DNA of 64,000 nt. Origin: Sinonovacula constricta (Eukaryota > Mollusca > Bivalvia > Cardiida > Solecurtidae). Shown here in pieces: positions 1 through 12,730 of this stretch (position 1 is its first letter; each line of letters opens with the position of its first letter). The stretch lies in the NCBI GenBank assembly GCA_007844125.1, contig CM017564.1, positions 11,307,326 through 11,371,325 of the forward strand, read 5' to 3'. Under the pieces are notes generated by a model. That model worked only from the letters and a program-made list of their open reading frames with translations. It did not search any database and had not been told where the DNA came from. The position numbers were made by a program, and so were the translations under genes.

Positions 1-85
1 AAGGCTAATATCCATGTAATAACAATAATGAATGATTTCTGTTGAAGTCAATTTAAAATTTACCCAGCAATGAAGCAATTTAATA

Positions 86-452
86 TTGGTCATGAAAATC
101 TTGCATAACTTGTTAAGAAACCTGAATTATAACAAGGTTACTAGACCAGACTTCATTCCCACCCCACTTCTAAAAGAATCTGCCAGTGAGTTATCACCGA
201 CATTTTCCCTAATATTTCAGGGTTCGATGACACAAGCACTTGTTCTCACAACTGGAACAAAGCCTGAGTACCTTCCAATTTCAAAATAGACTTGCAGATC
301 ACAACATGCCATCAAACTACAGAACTGTTTCGCTAACATCTGCGTGCTGCAAGTTCCTCAATGTAATGCATAGCGAGATCCTGTGGCGTCATGAAAGTCA
401 CAACATCCTTTCAGACACTCGACGTAGCTTTTGTGAAAAAACATTCATATGA
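86..452 (+). pseudogene. LINE (jockey/CR1-like) reverse transcriptase fragment, frameshifted
   Basis: Two overlapping reading frames (86-289 and 240-452) together resemble the N-terminal part of a non-LTR retrotransposon RT. The first holds NYNKVTRPDFIPTPLLKE, matching the family pattern N-x-x-K-x-x-x-P-D-x-I-P-x-x-L-L-K. The second holds NYRTVSLTSACCKFL and HNILSD, matching the NYRxVSLTS block that follows. A frameshift near 265-300 separates them, and the catalytic YxDD region is absent, so this is a dead 5'- and 3'-truncated copy. Position 86 is only the first ATG in frame, not a true start. The clade (jockey versus CR1-like) is a guess; membership of the LINE RT family is fairly secure. 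Confidence 0.7.
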
Positions 453-602
453 GACTTAACTTCTACTTCATTTGGAACACCTCACCCTTTTTCTAGGCAA
501 AAAAGATATGGGTGAGGAGTTCCGAGTGCTTCTTTTTGTGCTCCAATAGCAGTCCAATTTAGGTGACTGTCCGATCATTCATAAGGCTCCATGCTTGGAC
601 AA
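453..602. other. unassigned sequence
   Basis: Short stretch between the LINE relic and the segmental duplication. No coding or repeat signal recognised. Confidence 0.3.
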
Positions 603-697
603 ATTGATTGCCTGGGCTGACACACTGACACAACACTATGGAGCAAGTTGCGGAATATGGACTTTATTTTAGATAAACTTTAAAATACTATCCTATG

Positions 698-1594
698 TTT
701 TAAAGGTGGTATATGACAATATGGTAAATGGTGGTTTGGACCAAATATTTTTTATCAAATAACGAAATAAGTCATTGTTACCTGAAAAGGTTATGCACAA
801 TGCTGTTCATTAATGCCCTAGATTTGTGGGAAAAGTGAAGCATTACACTCCAGTCGTCATTACAAACAGTTATTTCCTATGTGATCCACGCTGCAGAGAT
901 TGCTATTTGTAAACTTTGTAAACTTAGAAAACCATGTGACAACTTTTTCTTTAGATCGTGTTGTATCGTCATCTGGGTAGTCCGCGCTGACATAAGTATC
1001 TATTTTTAGCTAAGATCACTTTTGTACTTATTGACAGATTTGAAAATAATGGACACTTTGAGTTATTTTTTCACAATGTGTACTGTCTCACATATGTGTA
1101 GCAGGCGCGTATCTGGGCCATTTTTGAACATACGCACAATTACAAGGGAAATAAACCTTTGTAGTAATACTTTTGATTATATTCGGTTCTTTTCTAATGA
1201 ATAACAGGTAAAATGCGGACTTGCAAGGAAAAATATGAACGACTAAAATCCTGACGTGTAAAAGTTTAATCATTTTAAAACCTTTTCAACTTTAATGATG
1301 TGGTAATAAGATTTAATAACATAGAAACTACGGAAATAAGATATATCATTCCTAACCCGGTGTAGGCATCGACTTTCTTAGTGTTTTTGGTACTTTCAGA
1401 TTTTCGATTTTTCGAACGGAAGTTACGCACGTGTGTAAAGTGCGTAATGGCAGAAACGCGCCTGATATGTAGTGTTGAAAATCGTCTTTCTTAAGAATAA
1501 AGTATATGCAGAAATTATGAATACATTTCCAGAAACCATGGAAAAATATTGTTACATGCATTTGGTGTTGATAAACTGTTGATATCACATTTAA
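698..1594. mobile_element. MITE family A (TTTTAAAGGTGRTAT termini), interrupted copy
   Basis: Left end TTTTAAAGGTGGTATATGAC; right end reads ACTGTTGATATCACATTTAA, which is the degraded inverse of the same terminus. The paralogous copy at 10056-10580 is 525 bp with better-preserved ends. This copy is longer because another element sits inside it at 1102-1464. No transposase is encoded. The termini and short size suggest a nonautonomous DNA transposon with a TA- or TTAA-type target, which cannot be fixed by eye because the end itself contains TTTAAA. Confidence 0.65.
1102..1464. mobile_element. hAT-like MITE nested in MITE family A
   Basis: 363-bp insertion with terminal inverted repeats CAGGCGCGTATCTG and (reverse complement of the right end) CAGGCGCGTTTCTG. 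It is flanked by an 8-bp direct repeat, ATGTGTAG on the left (1094-1101) and ATATGTAG on the right (1465-1472), one mismatch. The paralogous empty site at about 10446 has a single ATATGTAG. The CAGG terminus and 8-bp target duplication are typical of hAT elements. No coding capacity. Confidence 0.8.
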
Positions 1595-1664
1595 GATCAA
1601 TCCATGTAGTTATTTATGTGATTTTAATAACCTTATACATTACTTCTTTTTTTCAATTTCTACT

Positions 1665-2165
1665 CAAAGGTGGTATCCGACAGTTTGGACTAAAATTTCT
1701 TTTCTCAAATAACCAAATAAGTCATTGATATCTGAAAAGTTCCTGCAAAATGCTGTTCATTGATGTCCTAGATCAGTGTGAACAGGCAAGCATAAATCAT
1801 AAGTCATTGCTAACAGGTATTTCCTATCTGAGCCACCACGCAGAGATAGCTATTTTTTGACTTAGAAAACCATGTGACCACTTACTTTTGAGATCACATT
1901 ATATAGTCATCCGGAGAATCTGCTCTGACGTCAATATCTATTTTTAGCAGAGATCAATATCAAGCTTTTGTGCAGTTGGAAAGAATACACATTGAGAGTG
2001 ATTTTGTTTGTGATCAGTTCTGTCTAACAATTCATTTGGCATTCAAACTAGTATTTATCAAGACTAAAGTATGGGTTTATACAAAAATTATACCCCAATT
2101 CCCCAAAGCAGTGGTTTGATATTGTTATATGTATCTGATGTAGGCAAGCTTTCGGACACCTACTC
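1665..2165. mobile_element. MITE family A-related insertion
   Basis: About 500 bp present in D1 and missing from D2. The left end CAAAGGTGGTATCCGACAG is the family A terminus and the right end contains a degraded inverse (CTTTCGGACACCTACTCT). The interior resembles 705-1000 (CAAATAACCAAATAAGTCATT and AATGCTGTTCATT recur). Nonautonomous. Confidence 0.6.
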
Positions 2166-2454
2166 TAAGTTTACTTTCGCTATATTACATTTAAGCTGCT
2201 GCCACTGTGATATTATAAGTTGCCTTTTGTTGTCATTCTTCATACTCAGTCCTATTTCATATACAACTGTCTTTCAGTTTATTTAGGTCACTTATTAAGC
2301 AAAAGCTTTGTTTCATTTTACATTATTTTAAGCATACATGTGAACTCTCCCACTTTTAGAGCTAGACTACCACTTTTAAGGTTCAAAATTATTTGAAAAT
2401 AAAGGGTGTTGTACAAATTTTCAGAAATCTTCTCTGTTTATATAAAAAATGACA

Positions 2455-2593
2455 AATCTCCCACTTTGCATGTGAAAGTCTTCCACTCTGCATGTGAAAA
2501 TCTCCCACTTTACAAGTGAAAATCAAGTGAAAATTTCCCACTTTACAAGTGAAAATCTCGCTCTTTCCAAGTAAAAATCTCCCACTTTGGCCT
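2455..2593. repeat. ~22-28 bp minisatellite (GTGAAAATCTCCCACTTT)
   Basis: The phrase GTGAAAATCTCCCACTTT recurs about five to six times with small changes (AAGTCTTCCACTCTG, AAATCTCGCTCTTTC). The D2 copy at 11300-11345 has only about two units, so the unit number has changed since the duplication. Confidence 0.75.
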
Positions 2594-3457
2594 CAGAAAA
2601 AGTTCACATATATGTTAAAGATATGTAAATATGTTCAAAATGTGATTTTGCATCCTGGCATTTTATTGTAATGTCTAATTACTGTGGTTATTGTTGTACA
2701 TGTTTTTTATGTATGATCCTTCTGTCTGAAATAAATATATACTACTGTTATTACAGTTGTTGTCAAGAAGTACTCGAGTCATCAAGGCACCATATATAAG
2801 ATCCTATCACACCTATCTTTGAAGATAGGTGAATCAGCTGCCTGGGACCATGGGGGGATCCAGAAAAATTTAATGTAGGGGTGAGAATGAATCAAGATCC
2901 ATTCAACTTTATTGCAGTAAATACTGGATATACATACAGAGTACAGGACCCTAACTTCGACCTGAGCAGTCAACATACAAAATTTACTTTTAAAGCTTAG
3001 CATTTTTTAAGCTTACATATACAATGTTTGTGTTTTTACAAATGTACTCTTTCTCCTGGTGCATCCCCCATCCCCCTCTGCATCCATCCCTTCCTGGGAA
3101 CGAAATGAAGACACATGCTGCTAACTGAATAAGGCTGTTCAACACCGTGCAGCACGGTTCCATCATAAGAGAAGCCTGAATAATGACGTCATGGCACAAA
3201 TGCTATCAGCACCAGACAACCAACAACAACTCAAGCCAAGTCTCTTAAATCAAATGAGTATAACAAAAACAACACAAAGTGTAACAAGGACGTCTATACT
3301 TACTGGTGTTGAATGTATTTAAGTCCTGGATCGGATGTAGTACACCAGCTAACTAGGCTAAATTTTAAGTTTCTCTCAACTCCACTATGTCGACCTCTTT
3401 AAAATCAATGATGTCGCTGCCTATATGCTACAGTTCTATTTAACGTCCCTTATATTG

Positions 3458-3612
3458 TTCAATATGACCATCCAGGTATATGATCTTGCAGTAATTTATC
3501 ACAGCACAAATAATGCAGAACTCGCATCTTATGAAACGCCTATCTTTTTGTTTACACACGTGATTTTGTTATATAACTTTCTGTTCATTTTCTTAAAATA
3601 GAACGCTTGGTT
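3458..3612. repeat. dispersed repeat shared with 42367-42515
   Basis: CAATATGACCATCCAGGTAT onward, through GCAGTAATTTATCACAGC and GATTTTGTTATATAAC to ATAGAACGCT, matches 42367-42515 in the same orientation at roughly 90% by eye. The second copy lies just upstream of the large satellite array. Mobile element class not recognised. Confidence 0.7.
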
Positions 3613-3639
3613 CCCGGCTTCGTTTATCGGGAACAGTAA

Positions 3640-3700
3640 ACAAGGGAGGTAACTACATATGACCTTACTCCGAAAAATCCATTAACGTTTACCTCCCTTA
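3640..3700. repeat. short inverted repeat AAGGGAGGTAA / TTACCTCCCTT
   Basis: AAGGGAGGTAACT near 3642 faces GTTTACCTCCCTTA near 3687, allowing an 11-12 bp stem with a ~37 nt loop. The same core (AAGGGAGRTAA) recurs elsewhere in the window. Confidence 0.5.
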
Positions 3701-4685
3701 TACCATTAAATATAAAAAAAATGAACATATCCAGATAGGGAATATTATTATTTTATAATAACTTTCACGATAATATTTTTCTTAATACCATACGGATAAG
3801 GAACTATTGCAAAATATGGAAAATCCGAAATTTATATCCAAGGTGAGTTACTGATATATTGGGAAATAATAATAATGCCTAGATTGATCATTCCTTCTCC
3901 TTGTATATTTTTGAGTCTTTTCAGGGTTTTATTTGTGGAATTTAGATTGTGGGGTCCGACAATAATCATCGTCATAGAAATACACACTTTTACCATGTAA
4001 TAGAAAATTTTAATTTGAGACAACCACAGTTCAGCGTAAAACTTTTCTTACAAGGTTTCTCATATTTTACGGAAGATAAACACTCAGTGTAAATACTTTT
4101 TTCGGTAGGAAACCAAATTTTTTTTCCTTTAGACCCTATATCATAATTAAACTGTGTTTTCTGGCATACTTTATAAAGAGCTACTTAATCTTTGTTAAAT
4201 ATATGTATTGTTATTGTAATTTTTGAAGACTGAATAATTTTACATTTAAGTGAAAATAGTCTTCTGTGGACCTATAGAAGTATTGACTGCATGTTGTGTG
4301 CTTGGTCAGAACACTGTTGGTATGGTACCTTTTTGAAATGGTTCACGATGGTACTAAACCCGTACCAGAAGTACTACACCCATAAAAACAAACATTGCTG
4401 GACCTGATAATAAAAATGACAGTTATCTCGTCTTGGGATAGAACATAAAAGAATGCACACAGTCTGAGACTATGGAGTTAGTATTACAACTTGCATGATT
4501 TTATAACAATGTCCACTTCTTCCTTAATTATGAATTATGCAAATATGACCAAATAAATAATTAAAATAAGTATCATATATAGTTTGCAGGAGTGTATCTG
4601 GTTTAAGGCCCTGTAGAAACGTAGTTAAAACTTTTTATTCATGAGTGAACAAACAAGAACTTTCTATGAAAATATTAATTTAATG
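3701..4685. other. unassigned AT-rich sequence
   Basis: No coding pattern. The minus-strand ORF at 3832-4023 has no recognisable motif and is not supported. Confidence 0.3.
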
Positions 4686-4689
4686 GTGA

Positions 4690-4932
4690 CCGAGTGCACA
4701 TTCATTGTGTATAACATGCCATGAACACCTGGCATGATGCCACACCATCACATTATCCTGACACTGGGTCAACCAATCGTGGAACTACCCTTATATTTGC
4801 TTGAGCGTTAGCATGGGAGATATACTTCTACCATTTTTAACTACTTTGGTATGTCATGGCCCGGGATCGAACCAGGGGGCCTCCCGTACCTGGAGCCGAC
4901 ACTCTACCGATTGTGCAACCAGGTCCGGTCTG
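4690..4932 (-). mobile_element. tRNA-derived SINE
   Basis: Read on the minus strand, 4858-4932 is a tRNA-like head: A-box region TTGCACAATCGGTAGAGTG and B box GGTTCGATCCC followed by GGGCCATGACA. A ~170 bp body follows toward lower coordinates, containing CTCCCATGCTAACGCTC and ACCCAGTGTCAGGATAATG. The same body phrases (CTAACGCTC, GTGTCAGTATAATGG) occur in the SINE at 62648-62935, which supports a shared family. Edges approximate. Confidence 0.75.
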
Positions 4933-4934
4933 AG

Positions 4935-6417
4935 GGCAAAATATCTTTGCTAGAGTGGTGTGGGTCATGATCAGAAGGAACTTGTTTACATTGGAATATT
5001 AGAAATCATTTTAATTTTTTTTAAAATCGTTCTCATTGAAAGTGGTGGGGATACCAAGCCTAGGAATGTGTCCGAATGCACTTAAAACTTGGCATAACTT
5101 ACTTTTTCCCAAGGGGATGCAAGGTCCCCATGACACTCTAGGTAAGAAATGCCTACACATTATTTTAAACCATGCATCTGGTTTGTATTACAGTAAATAA
5201 AAGGCAATATACATTTTTGGAATATATATTATTATCAGAACCATAATAAACAACAAACCCACATATATAAGCACTTGCGTTTTATTGTAAACAGTTCAAT
5301 TAAAATTACATTTCCATAGATATACAACAACATTACTATGGAACAAAATTGCACAATTAAAATAAAGAATAATATATTTTTTTCTATCATAAATAAATGC
5401 TTATCACAATATTCAACAAAACTTATGATCTACCGGTATTAAAAACAAGGATTGAAATCATAATTCAGTATTCTGTATGAATAACTTCAGATGAAATTAC
5501 ACAGACATTGCTGATGTATTTCATTGGTAGTTCATTTCTCCAACTGTTTAACTTTCAGTCCCCCGACTCCTATTTGAGCAAAGAGAGAATTATTTTTTTT
5601 AAAAAAAGAAGAAAATAACAACAGAGCAACAGTAGAGTTCCTCTTTAAGGGCCATTTTTCTAGATAAACCAACATGCTTTTAAGATTATTATTAATTGGA
5701 CAAAATGGCTTTCAAATCCAATAAAAAAATCAAATAATACCAATCAAATAGTAAAATTGTCAATGACACGAATACTGGGCACTAATTTTGAAACAGTTAA
5801 TCAATTAAAGAATTTGAAACAAGTCAACAAATAATCAGACAAACTACCATTTATCGGAATGAAAAAAATTAAAACTACTGTTATTTAATAAAATATTCAC
5901 CCAACTTTTTAGGCCAAAACTTTCTTTAAGTATATTTTAAACATCTAAATAGTGAATGTTTTATTTATATGGTATTATTCCAAAGAAATAACATTCAGAC
6001 AACTTTTTTCCCAATGATTTTACTTACCATATTTTTCAGGAAATAACACGCAACAATTTTTATCAGGCTAGAGCAAGTGTGGCATATTTCAGTGCAAATT
6101 ATCTGTAAAGAAAATAAGAAGTTTGCCCTTCTTTTATTCAACCATCACCATTTTTAGAATCAACAGTCTATAAAGAGGATCCCTACTGCATTCCACACTT
6201 TGTAAAGTCCACATTTTCAAAATTAAAGAAATATATTAGTTATCTCCCTTGGGGTAAGAACAAGAAATAACCATCGTATGTTGTACACACTGTATTTGGG
6301 TCAAACTCTTCACTTGCTGGAAACACACTTCACTCCATTAACATTACACATACCTCACCATAATGGTGTTTCCATCAAGGGAAGGGTTCAAGTCAGGCAA
6401 ATGACAGACATTAATTA
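4935..6417. other. unassigned AT-rich sequence
   Basis: Very AT-rich, many short homopolymer runs, no coding or tandem structure recognised. Includes one TTATCTCCCTT motif at about 6239. Confidence 0.3.
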
Positions 6418-6800
6418 ATAGTCTCCCTTGAATAATCCCTAAATGCAAGTAGGTCTTTTCATTTGGATTACTAGGTTTTTATGCTTGTGCTTTTAGAGTG
6501 TATACTTTTTCTGCCTTTCTTGTGATACCTATAAGTACTATTTACCATCATCAACAAACACTTCCATTTTCTTGTTTAAATAACATATCTCTATAAGTAT
6601 TTAAAAGAAATTTAAGCTTATATTTATGCAAAATTTAAGCAATTTTACTGTTTGTAATTGCACCATCTGCAAAAGAACAGGCGATGAAGTCCAAGAATTC
6701 CAACTAAAAGGACCTATCTACTATTTGGACTACCTCAGATATTATCTAACAAGAGAGACAATTTCCATTTCAACAGTATACCCAATTGAACACCAACTGT
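6418..6800 (+). repeat. dispersed ~350 bp repeat family R, copy 1
   Basis: Order of shared phrases: CTCCCTTGAATAATCCCTAA, TTTGGATTACTAGGTTTTTA, AACAAACACTTCCATTTTC, AAGAACAGGCGATGAAGTCC, TATTATCTAACAAGAGAGAC. Recurs at 7283-7640, 8040-8480 and 9658-9963. The short ORF here is not conserved between copies, so no protein is claimed. Family not recognised. Confidence 0.6.
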
Positions 6801-7282
6801 TAATACCTCATTACAACTGGTAAAGGTCATCATTTTTTTTAATTGGATTAATTAGGAGAACAACAAACAACAGAAATGGTTTCTTTCATATGGATACAAC
6901 AAACAAAATAAAAGGATACAATAAGAGAGAGAAGAGTATTGTAATCAATTATCATTGTATTAAATACACATATATTTCTGATTAAATAACTGAAGAAGAA
7001 TGGTGTGCATTAGCAATTTTTTTTATTCACTAATCAATTAATTTCTTAGAAATTAATGAGTGTAATCACTATGTTTTGATCGGCATATAGTACAACAGTA
7101 AGCATTTGCATTAATGTTATATAACTCACTACATATGGGATATATACGGGAAAGCAATATACTGACACCTTTAATTCTATCTTACAAGAGGCTATAACAG
7201 TTGCGGTCCATATTTTACAAATCAGAATTTTGTATGTTTAAATTTTAATTAAGATTATAATCAGTTTATGACATTGGTGAAT

Positions 7283-7640
7283 ACTCCCCTAATAAATACG
7301 AAATACTCCCTAAATGCTTGGAATGGAGGTCCTGTTATTTGGATTACTCTGTTTTTATGCTTATACTCTTTGGAGTGTATATTGACTATTATATGCTTTA
7401 CATTGTGGTACTTCAATTAACAATGAACAACAAATATATGTCCATATTCTCATTTAAATTTCAGTTTGTTCTTTAATGTACTGCAAACTTATGTTAATGC
7501 AAAAGTAGGAATTTTTTTCTTGTTGTCAAGACCACATCTTAAGAAGAATAAATGTCTGAATGAACCTACCAAATATTTTGCTAACCTCGGAGAGTATCTG
7601 ACAAGGGAGAAAACCCATATCACAAATGTCACCAATATTG
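7283..7640 (+). repeat. repeat family R, copy 2 (diverged)
   Basis: Shares ACTCCCTAAATGCTTGG, TTATTTGGATTACTC, GAGTGTATATTGACT and GAGTATCTGACAAGGGAGA with the other copies; the middle is strongly diverged. Confidence 0.5.
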
Positions 7641-7905
7641 TTACAGTATGAAATCTGTGACAGTATTTAGAAACATTAATTCAGTATACTTATATATCAG
7701 TCTTGCCACTGAGGTATTTGTTTCATATTTGATAAATCTTACGATATTAAATATCATAAGTTTGCAAACAGACTTGTTTCATCAGATAAAGCATATTTTG
7801 AGGCTAACAAACCTATTACATGACAATATCATAAGCTTCAATGTCGGATACGTAGAACATTTAAACGTAAAACTAGAAGGGGAAAAATATCATAAAAGTT
7901 TATAG

Positions 7906-8039
7906 TTTTGTGCAAGAAAGCAAAACGAACACAGAATTTGACACATATATAATGAGCCAAGATAAACCTGATCCTAACAGACTATTGGTATCTAAAGTCA
8001 ATATTGAAACTAAAGCTGAATGAGAAAAAAAAGAAGTTG
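7906..8039. other. unassigned spacer between R copies
   Basis: No signal recognised. Confidence 0.25.
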
Positions 8040-8480
8040 AATTATCTCCCCTTAATACTCTCTAAATGCAAGTAGGTTCTTCAATTTGGATTACTTAGTT
8101 TTCGTGCTTGATCTCTATGGAGTGGTTGTTGACTTGGGTGACAATTTCCATAATTTGATGGATTTAGTTTTCATATTTATGTAAAAGTAAACCATTTTTA
8201 TGATGGAACTCTTTGCATTGTGTGTTGCATTTTGCACCTAAACTGTGCAACTCAGGTTACAAAACATCAATTAATGTGTCCATACTTTGAGGTATACACC
8301 ATTTATCAATAAGACATTTAATGGATTTCGTGCAATTTATGAAGAAATTTTTATAACTCTCACTTTCAGTAATAACACCTTTTCAAAAAAGACCAGCAAT
8401 ACAATCCAAGGACTTCCAATTGAGAGGGCCTGCTTACTATTTGGAGCACCTTGGCTCTTTCCCAGGCTGTCAACCAGGTC
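8040..8480 (+). repeat. repeat family R, copy 3 (diverged)
   Basis: Shares CTCTCTAAATGCAAGTAGG, AATTTGGATTACTTAG, AATACAATCCAAGGACTTCC and CTTACTATTTGGAGCACCT with copies 1 and 4. Confidence 0.55.
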
Positions 8481-9657
<1,177 letters not shown>

Positions 9658-9963
9658 TGCTCAGTTTTTATGCTTATGCTCTATGGGGTGTATGTTGACT
9701 TACCTGCCTCCTTGTGATACCCAGGTTAACCATTATCAACAAACACTTCCATTTTCCATGTTAAATAACAAATCTCTACAAGTGTTAAAATGGATTTGAA
9801 GCATATATATATGCAAAAGTAAGAAAATTCACTGCTTAATAACTACAAAAGAACAGGTGATAAAGTCCAAGAATTTCAACTATAAGGACCTACCTACTGT
9901 TTGGAATACCTCGGATATTATCTAACAAGGGAGACAATTTCCATTTCACCAATGTACACCATT
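9658..9963 (+). repeat. repeat family R, copy 4
   Basis: Closest match to copy 1: TTTTTATGCTTATGCTCTAT, AACAAACACTTCCATTTTCC, AAAGAACAGGTGATAAAGTC and TTATCTAACAAGGGAGAC. It abuts the left edge of segmental duplication copy D2, so the R family may have marked the breakpoint. Confidence 0.6.
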
Positions 9964-10055
9964 GATTGCCTGGGCTGACACAATTACACAACACTATGCA
10001 GCAAACAGTGGAAAATGGACTTTATTTTAAATAAACTTAAAAATACTATCCTATG

Positions 10056-10580
10056 TTTTAAAGGTGGTATATGACAATCTGGTATATGGTGGTTTGGACC
10101 AAATATTTTTTTATCAAATAACCAAATAAGTCATTGTTTCCTGAAAAGGTTATGCACAATGCTGTTCATTAATGCCCTAGATTTGTGGGAAAAGTGAAGC
10201 ATTACACTCCAATCGTCATTACAATCAGTTATTTCCTATCTAATCCACGCTGCAGAGATCGCGGTTTGTAAACTTTGAAAACTAATGAAACCATATGACA
10301 ACTTTTTTTTAGATCGTGTTTTTTTAGATGGGTAGTTTGTGCTGACATAGGTATCTATTTTTAGCTGAGATCACTTTCGTGCTTATTTATAGATTGGAAA
10401 ATAATGAACACTTTGAATAATTGTTTTAGAATGTATACTGTCTACATATATGTAGTGTTCAAAATTGTTTATACTCAGAATAAAGTTTATGCAGAAATTC
10501 TGAATACATTTCCAGAAACAATGGAAAAAATTTGTTACATGCATTTGGTGTAGGTAAACTGTCAGATATCACCTTTAAAA
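10056..10580. mobile_element. MITE family A, best-preserved copy
   Basis: Left TTTTAAAGGTGGTATATGAC, right GTCAGATATCACCTTTAAAA. The right end inverted reads TTTTAAAGGTGATATCTGAC, so the TIR is at least 20 bp with two mismatches. 525 bp, noncoding. Confidence 0.8.
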
Positions 10581-10772
10581 TCATTGTTATTTAGTTATTC
10601 AAGTGATTTTTCATAATCTTATACATTTCTTCTTCTTTTCAATTTGGACTTAAGTTTACATTATATTTAAGCTGCTGCCACTGTGATATTATAAGTTGCC
10701 TTTTGTTGTCATTCTTCATACTCAGTCATATTTCATATACAACTGTCTTTCAGGTCATTTAGGTTGCTTATT

Positions 10773-11115
10773 GTCCGACAGTTTGTCTAAATCTTATATA
10801 CCGGTATGTAACAATATCAGTAAATAAGAACGATTGGGATTCCTGCTAAAAATAGACATCAACGTCACAGCGGATGACATGGATGAACTAAAACATTAGT
10901 GGTCACAAGGTTTTCTTGGTTTTAAATTAGCTAACTGTGCAGTGTGGTTCAGATAGGAAATACATGTTTGCAATGACAAAAGTGGTGTTATGGTTCACTT
11001 TTCTGACAGGTGAAGGACATTAATAAACAGCATTTTACGAGATCTGTTCATATAACAATGGTTTACTAAGATGTATAATGAAACTTTGTTTCGTCCAAAC
11101 TGTTGGATACGATAT
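10773..11115. mobile_element. MITE family A-related insertion specific to D2
   Basis: Starts TGTCCGACAGTTTGTCT and ends CCAAACTGTTGGATACGATA; D1 at 2290 has the uninterrupted sequence ACTTATTAAGCAAAAG. Interior includes GACATTAATAAACAGCATTTT, the inverse of the AATGCTGTTCATTAATG phrase of other copies, so it is inserted in the opposite orientation or is a half palindrome. Confidence 0.65.
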
Positions 11116-12112
11116 TTAAACAAAAAGCTTTGTTTATTTTACATTATTAAAAGCATACATGTGAACTCTCCCACTTTTGGAGGAAGACTCCCACTTTTAA
11201 GGTTGAAAATTATTTTACAATGATGGGTGTTTTACACATTTAAAAAAAATCTCCCTACTTGGAAACATGTAACTTCCATCTTTGTTTATATGAAAATAAC
11301 AAATCTCCCACTTAACAAGTGAAAATCTCCCACTTTGGCCTCAGAGAAAGTTCACATGTGTGTTAAAGATAAATATGTTTAAAATGTGATTATAAAGATC
11401 ATCCTGGCATTTTATTGTAATGTCTAATTACTGTTGTTATTGTTGTACATGTCTTCATGTATGATCCTTTTGTCTGAAATAAATATATACTAGTATTATT
11501 ACTGTTGTTGTCAAGAAGCCTTAAAGACATGAAGGAACAGACATATATAAGAACATGTCACACCTATCTTTGTTGACGAATCAGTTGCCTGGGACCAGGG
11601 GTGCATCCAGGAAATTTTGGTGGGGGTGGGATGAATCAAGATCCATTCAACTTATCGCAGTAAATACTGGATATATATACAGAGTAAGGGGCCCTAACTT
11701 CGACCTGAGCAGTTAACAAACAAAATTTACTTTTAAAGCTTAGCATTTTTTGAGGTAACATGTACAATGTATGTGTTTTTATAAATGTACTCTTTCTCCT
11801 GGTGCTTCCCCCATCCCCCTCTGCATCCATCCCTTCCTGGTAACGAAATGAAGACACATGTTGCTAACTGAATAAGGCTGTTCAACACCGTGCAGCACGG
11901 TTCCATCATAAGACAAGCCTGAATAATGACGTCATGGCACAAATGCTATCAGCACCAGACAACCAACAACCACTTAAGACAAGTCTCTTTAATCAAAGGA
12001 GTATTATATAAACAACACAAAGTGTAACAAGGACGTCTATACTTACTGGTGTTGAATGTCTTTAAGTCATGGATCGGATTTAGTAGACTAGCTAGCTAGG
12101 CCAAATTTTTGG

Positions 12113-12616
12113 TTTCGGGTAAGGCTAAAAGCAACGGGAAAGGCTAAAAGCAACGGCCAAAAGGAGTTATTCCCTTTGTTTTCAGGCTGTTTCAGTTACT
12201 TTCCTTTTCGATTTGAGCAACCGACGTGTAGAAAGAAAATACGGTATATGCTAGCGTGTAAAAATTACGACATTTTCCACAAGCTCTCAGCTGGAATAAT
12301 TGCAATTATAGTTTTTAAAACTAAATCAAGGTTTGTTGTAACAGCTGTGTTTTGAAGCACACCTCTGCGTAAACTTGTTTTGCATTTAATTGCATTTTTG
12401 TTTGTTTTTATTTTGTTTCGATTGCCATCATACTATTTGGTTGAACTAGAAGCAACCTCCGTAGGCGTAGATTGTCTACTGAAAAAAATGACAGATGGTG
12501 TAGCAATCAGTTATATTCTTGGTCTTTTTTCTTGTGCACAAACCTCCAAATGGTTTATCACCTGTTTAAAATATTTTATAGGAGTAACCCTTTAAAAGAT
12601 TCTTGAATGTTAAAAA
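12113..12616. other. unassigned sequence with a GGCTAAAAGCAACGG duplication
   Basis: AAGGCTAAAAGCAACGG is repeated twice at 12121-12157. GAGCAACCGACGTGTAGAA near 12213 resembles GAAGCAACCGGCGTGTAGAA near 42530 beside the satellite array. The ORF at 12380-12595 has no recognisable domain. Confidence 0.35.
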
Positions 12617-12730
12617 ACTGTACACTAAAGTGGCTCATATTTGATAATTATCTAGGTATTTTTTACCCTAAATTGATACATAATGGCTAATATCTAGGTA
12701 TATTTTTTAAAGCAAAACATCCTCCCATAC
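12617..12730 (+). repeat. relic of the 69-bp satellite, ~1.6 monomers
   Basis: GATACATAATGGCTAATATC, then TAGGTATATTTTTTAAAGCA and ATCCTCCCATAC, aligns in order with the array monomer GCACATATTGGGTAATATCT / AGGTATAATTTGTTAGAGCA / CGTCCGTCCATAC. A truncated second unit with ATTATCTAGGTAT precedes it. It lies about 30 kb from the arrays. Confidence 0.7.

Larger units (their letters stand above)
603..3375. repeat. segmental duplication, copy D1
   Basis: Begins at ATTGCCTGGGCTGACAC and is collinear with 9964-12112 (D2). The shared parts look about 90-95% identical by eye: 603-1101, 1465-1660, 2165-2285 and 2290-3375. D1 carries two insertions absent from D2 (1102-1464 and ~1665-2165); D2 carries one absent from D1 (10773-11115). 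The copies diverge after 3375/12112. No protein is supported; the minus-strand ORF near 2990-3199 is present in both copies only because the DNA is similar. Confidence 0.8.
9964..12112. repeat. segmental duplication, copy D2
   Basis: Collinear with 603-3375 (see that entry). Contains a cleaner MITE family A copy at 10056-10580 and a D2-specific MITE at 10773-11115. Both duplication copies hold a CCAGG-rich patch (near 2850 and 11597) that resembles a decayed hAT end. Confidence 0.8.

Noticed and set aside
2990..3199. Minus-strand ORF conserved at 11733-11942
   Set aside because: Conservation reflects the segmental duplication; no domain, and nearby noncoding sequence is equally similar.
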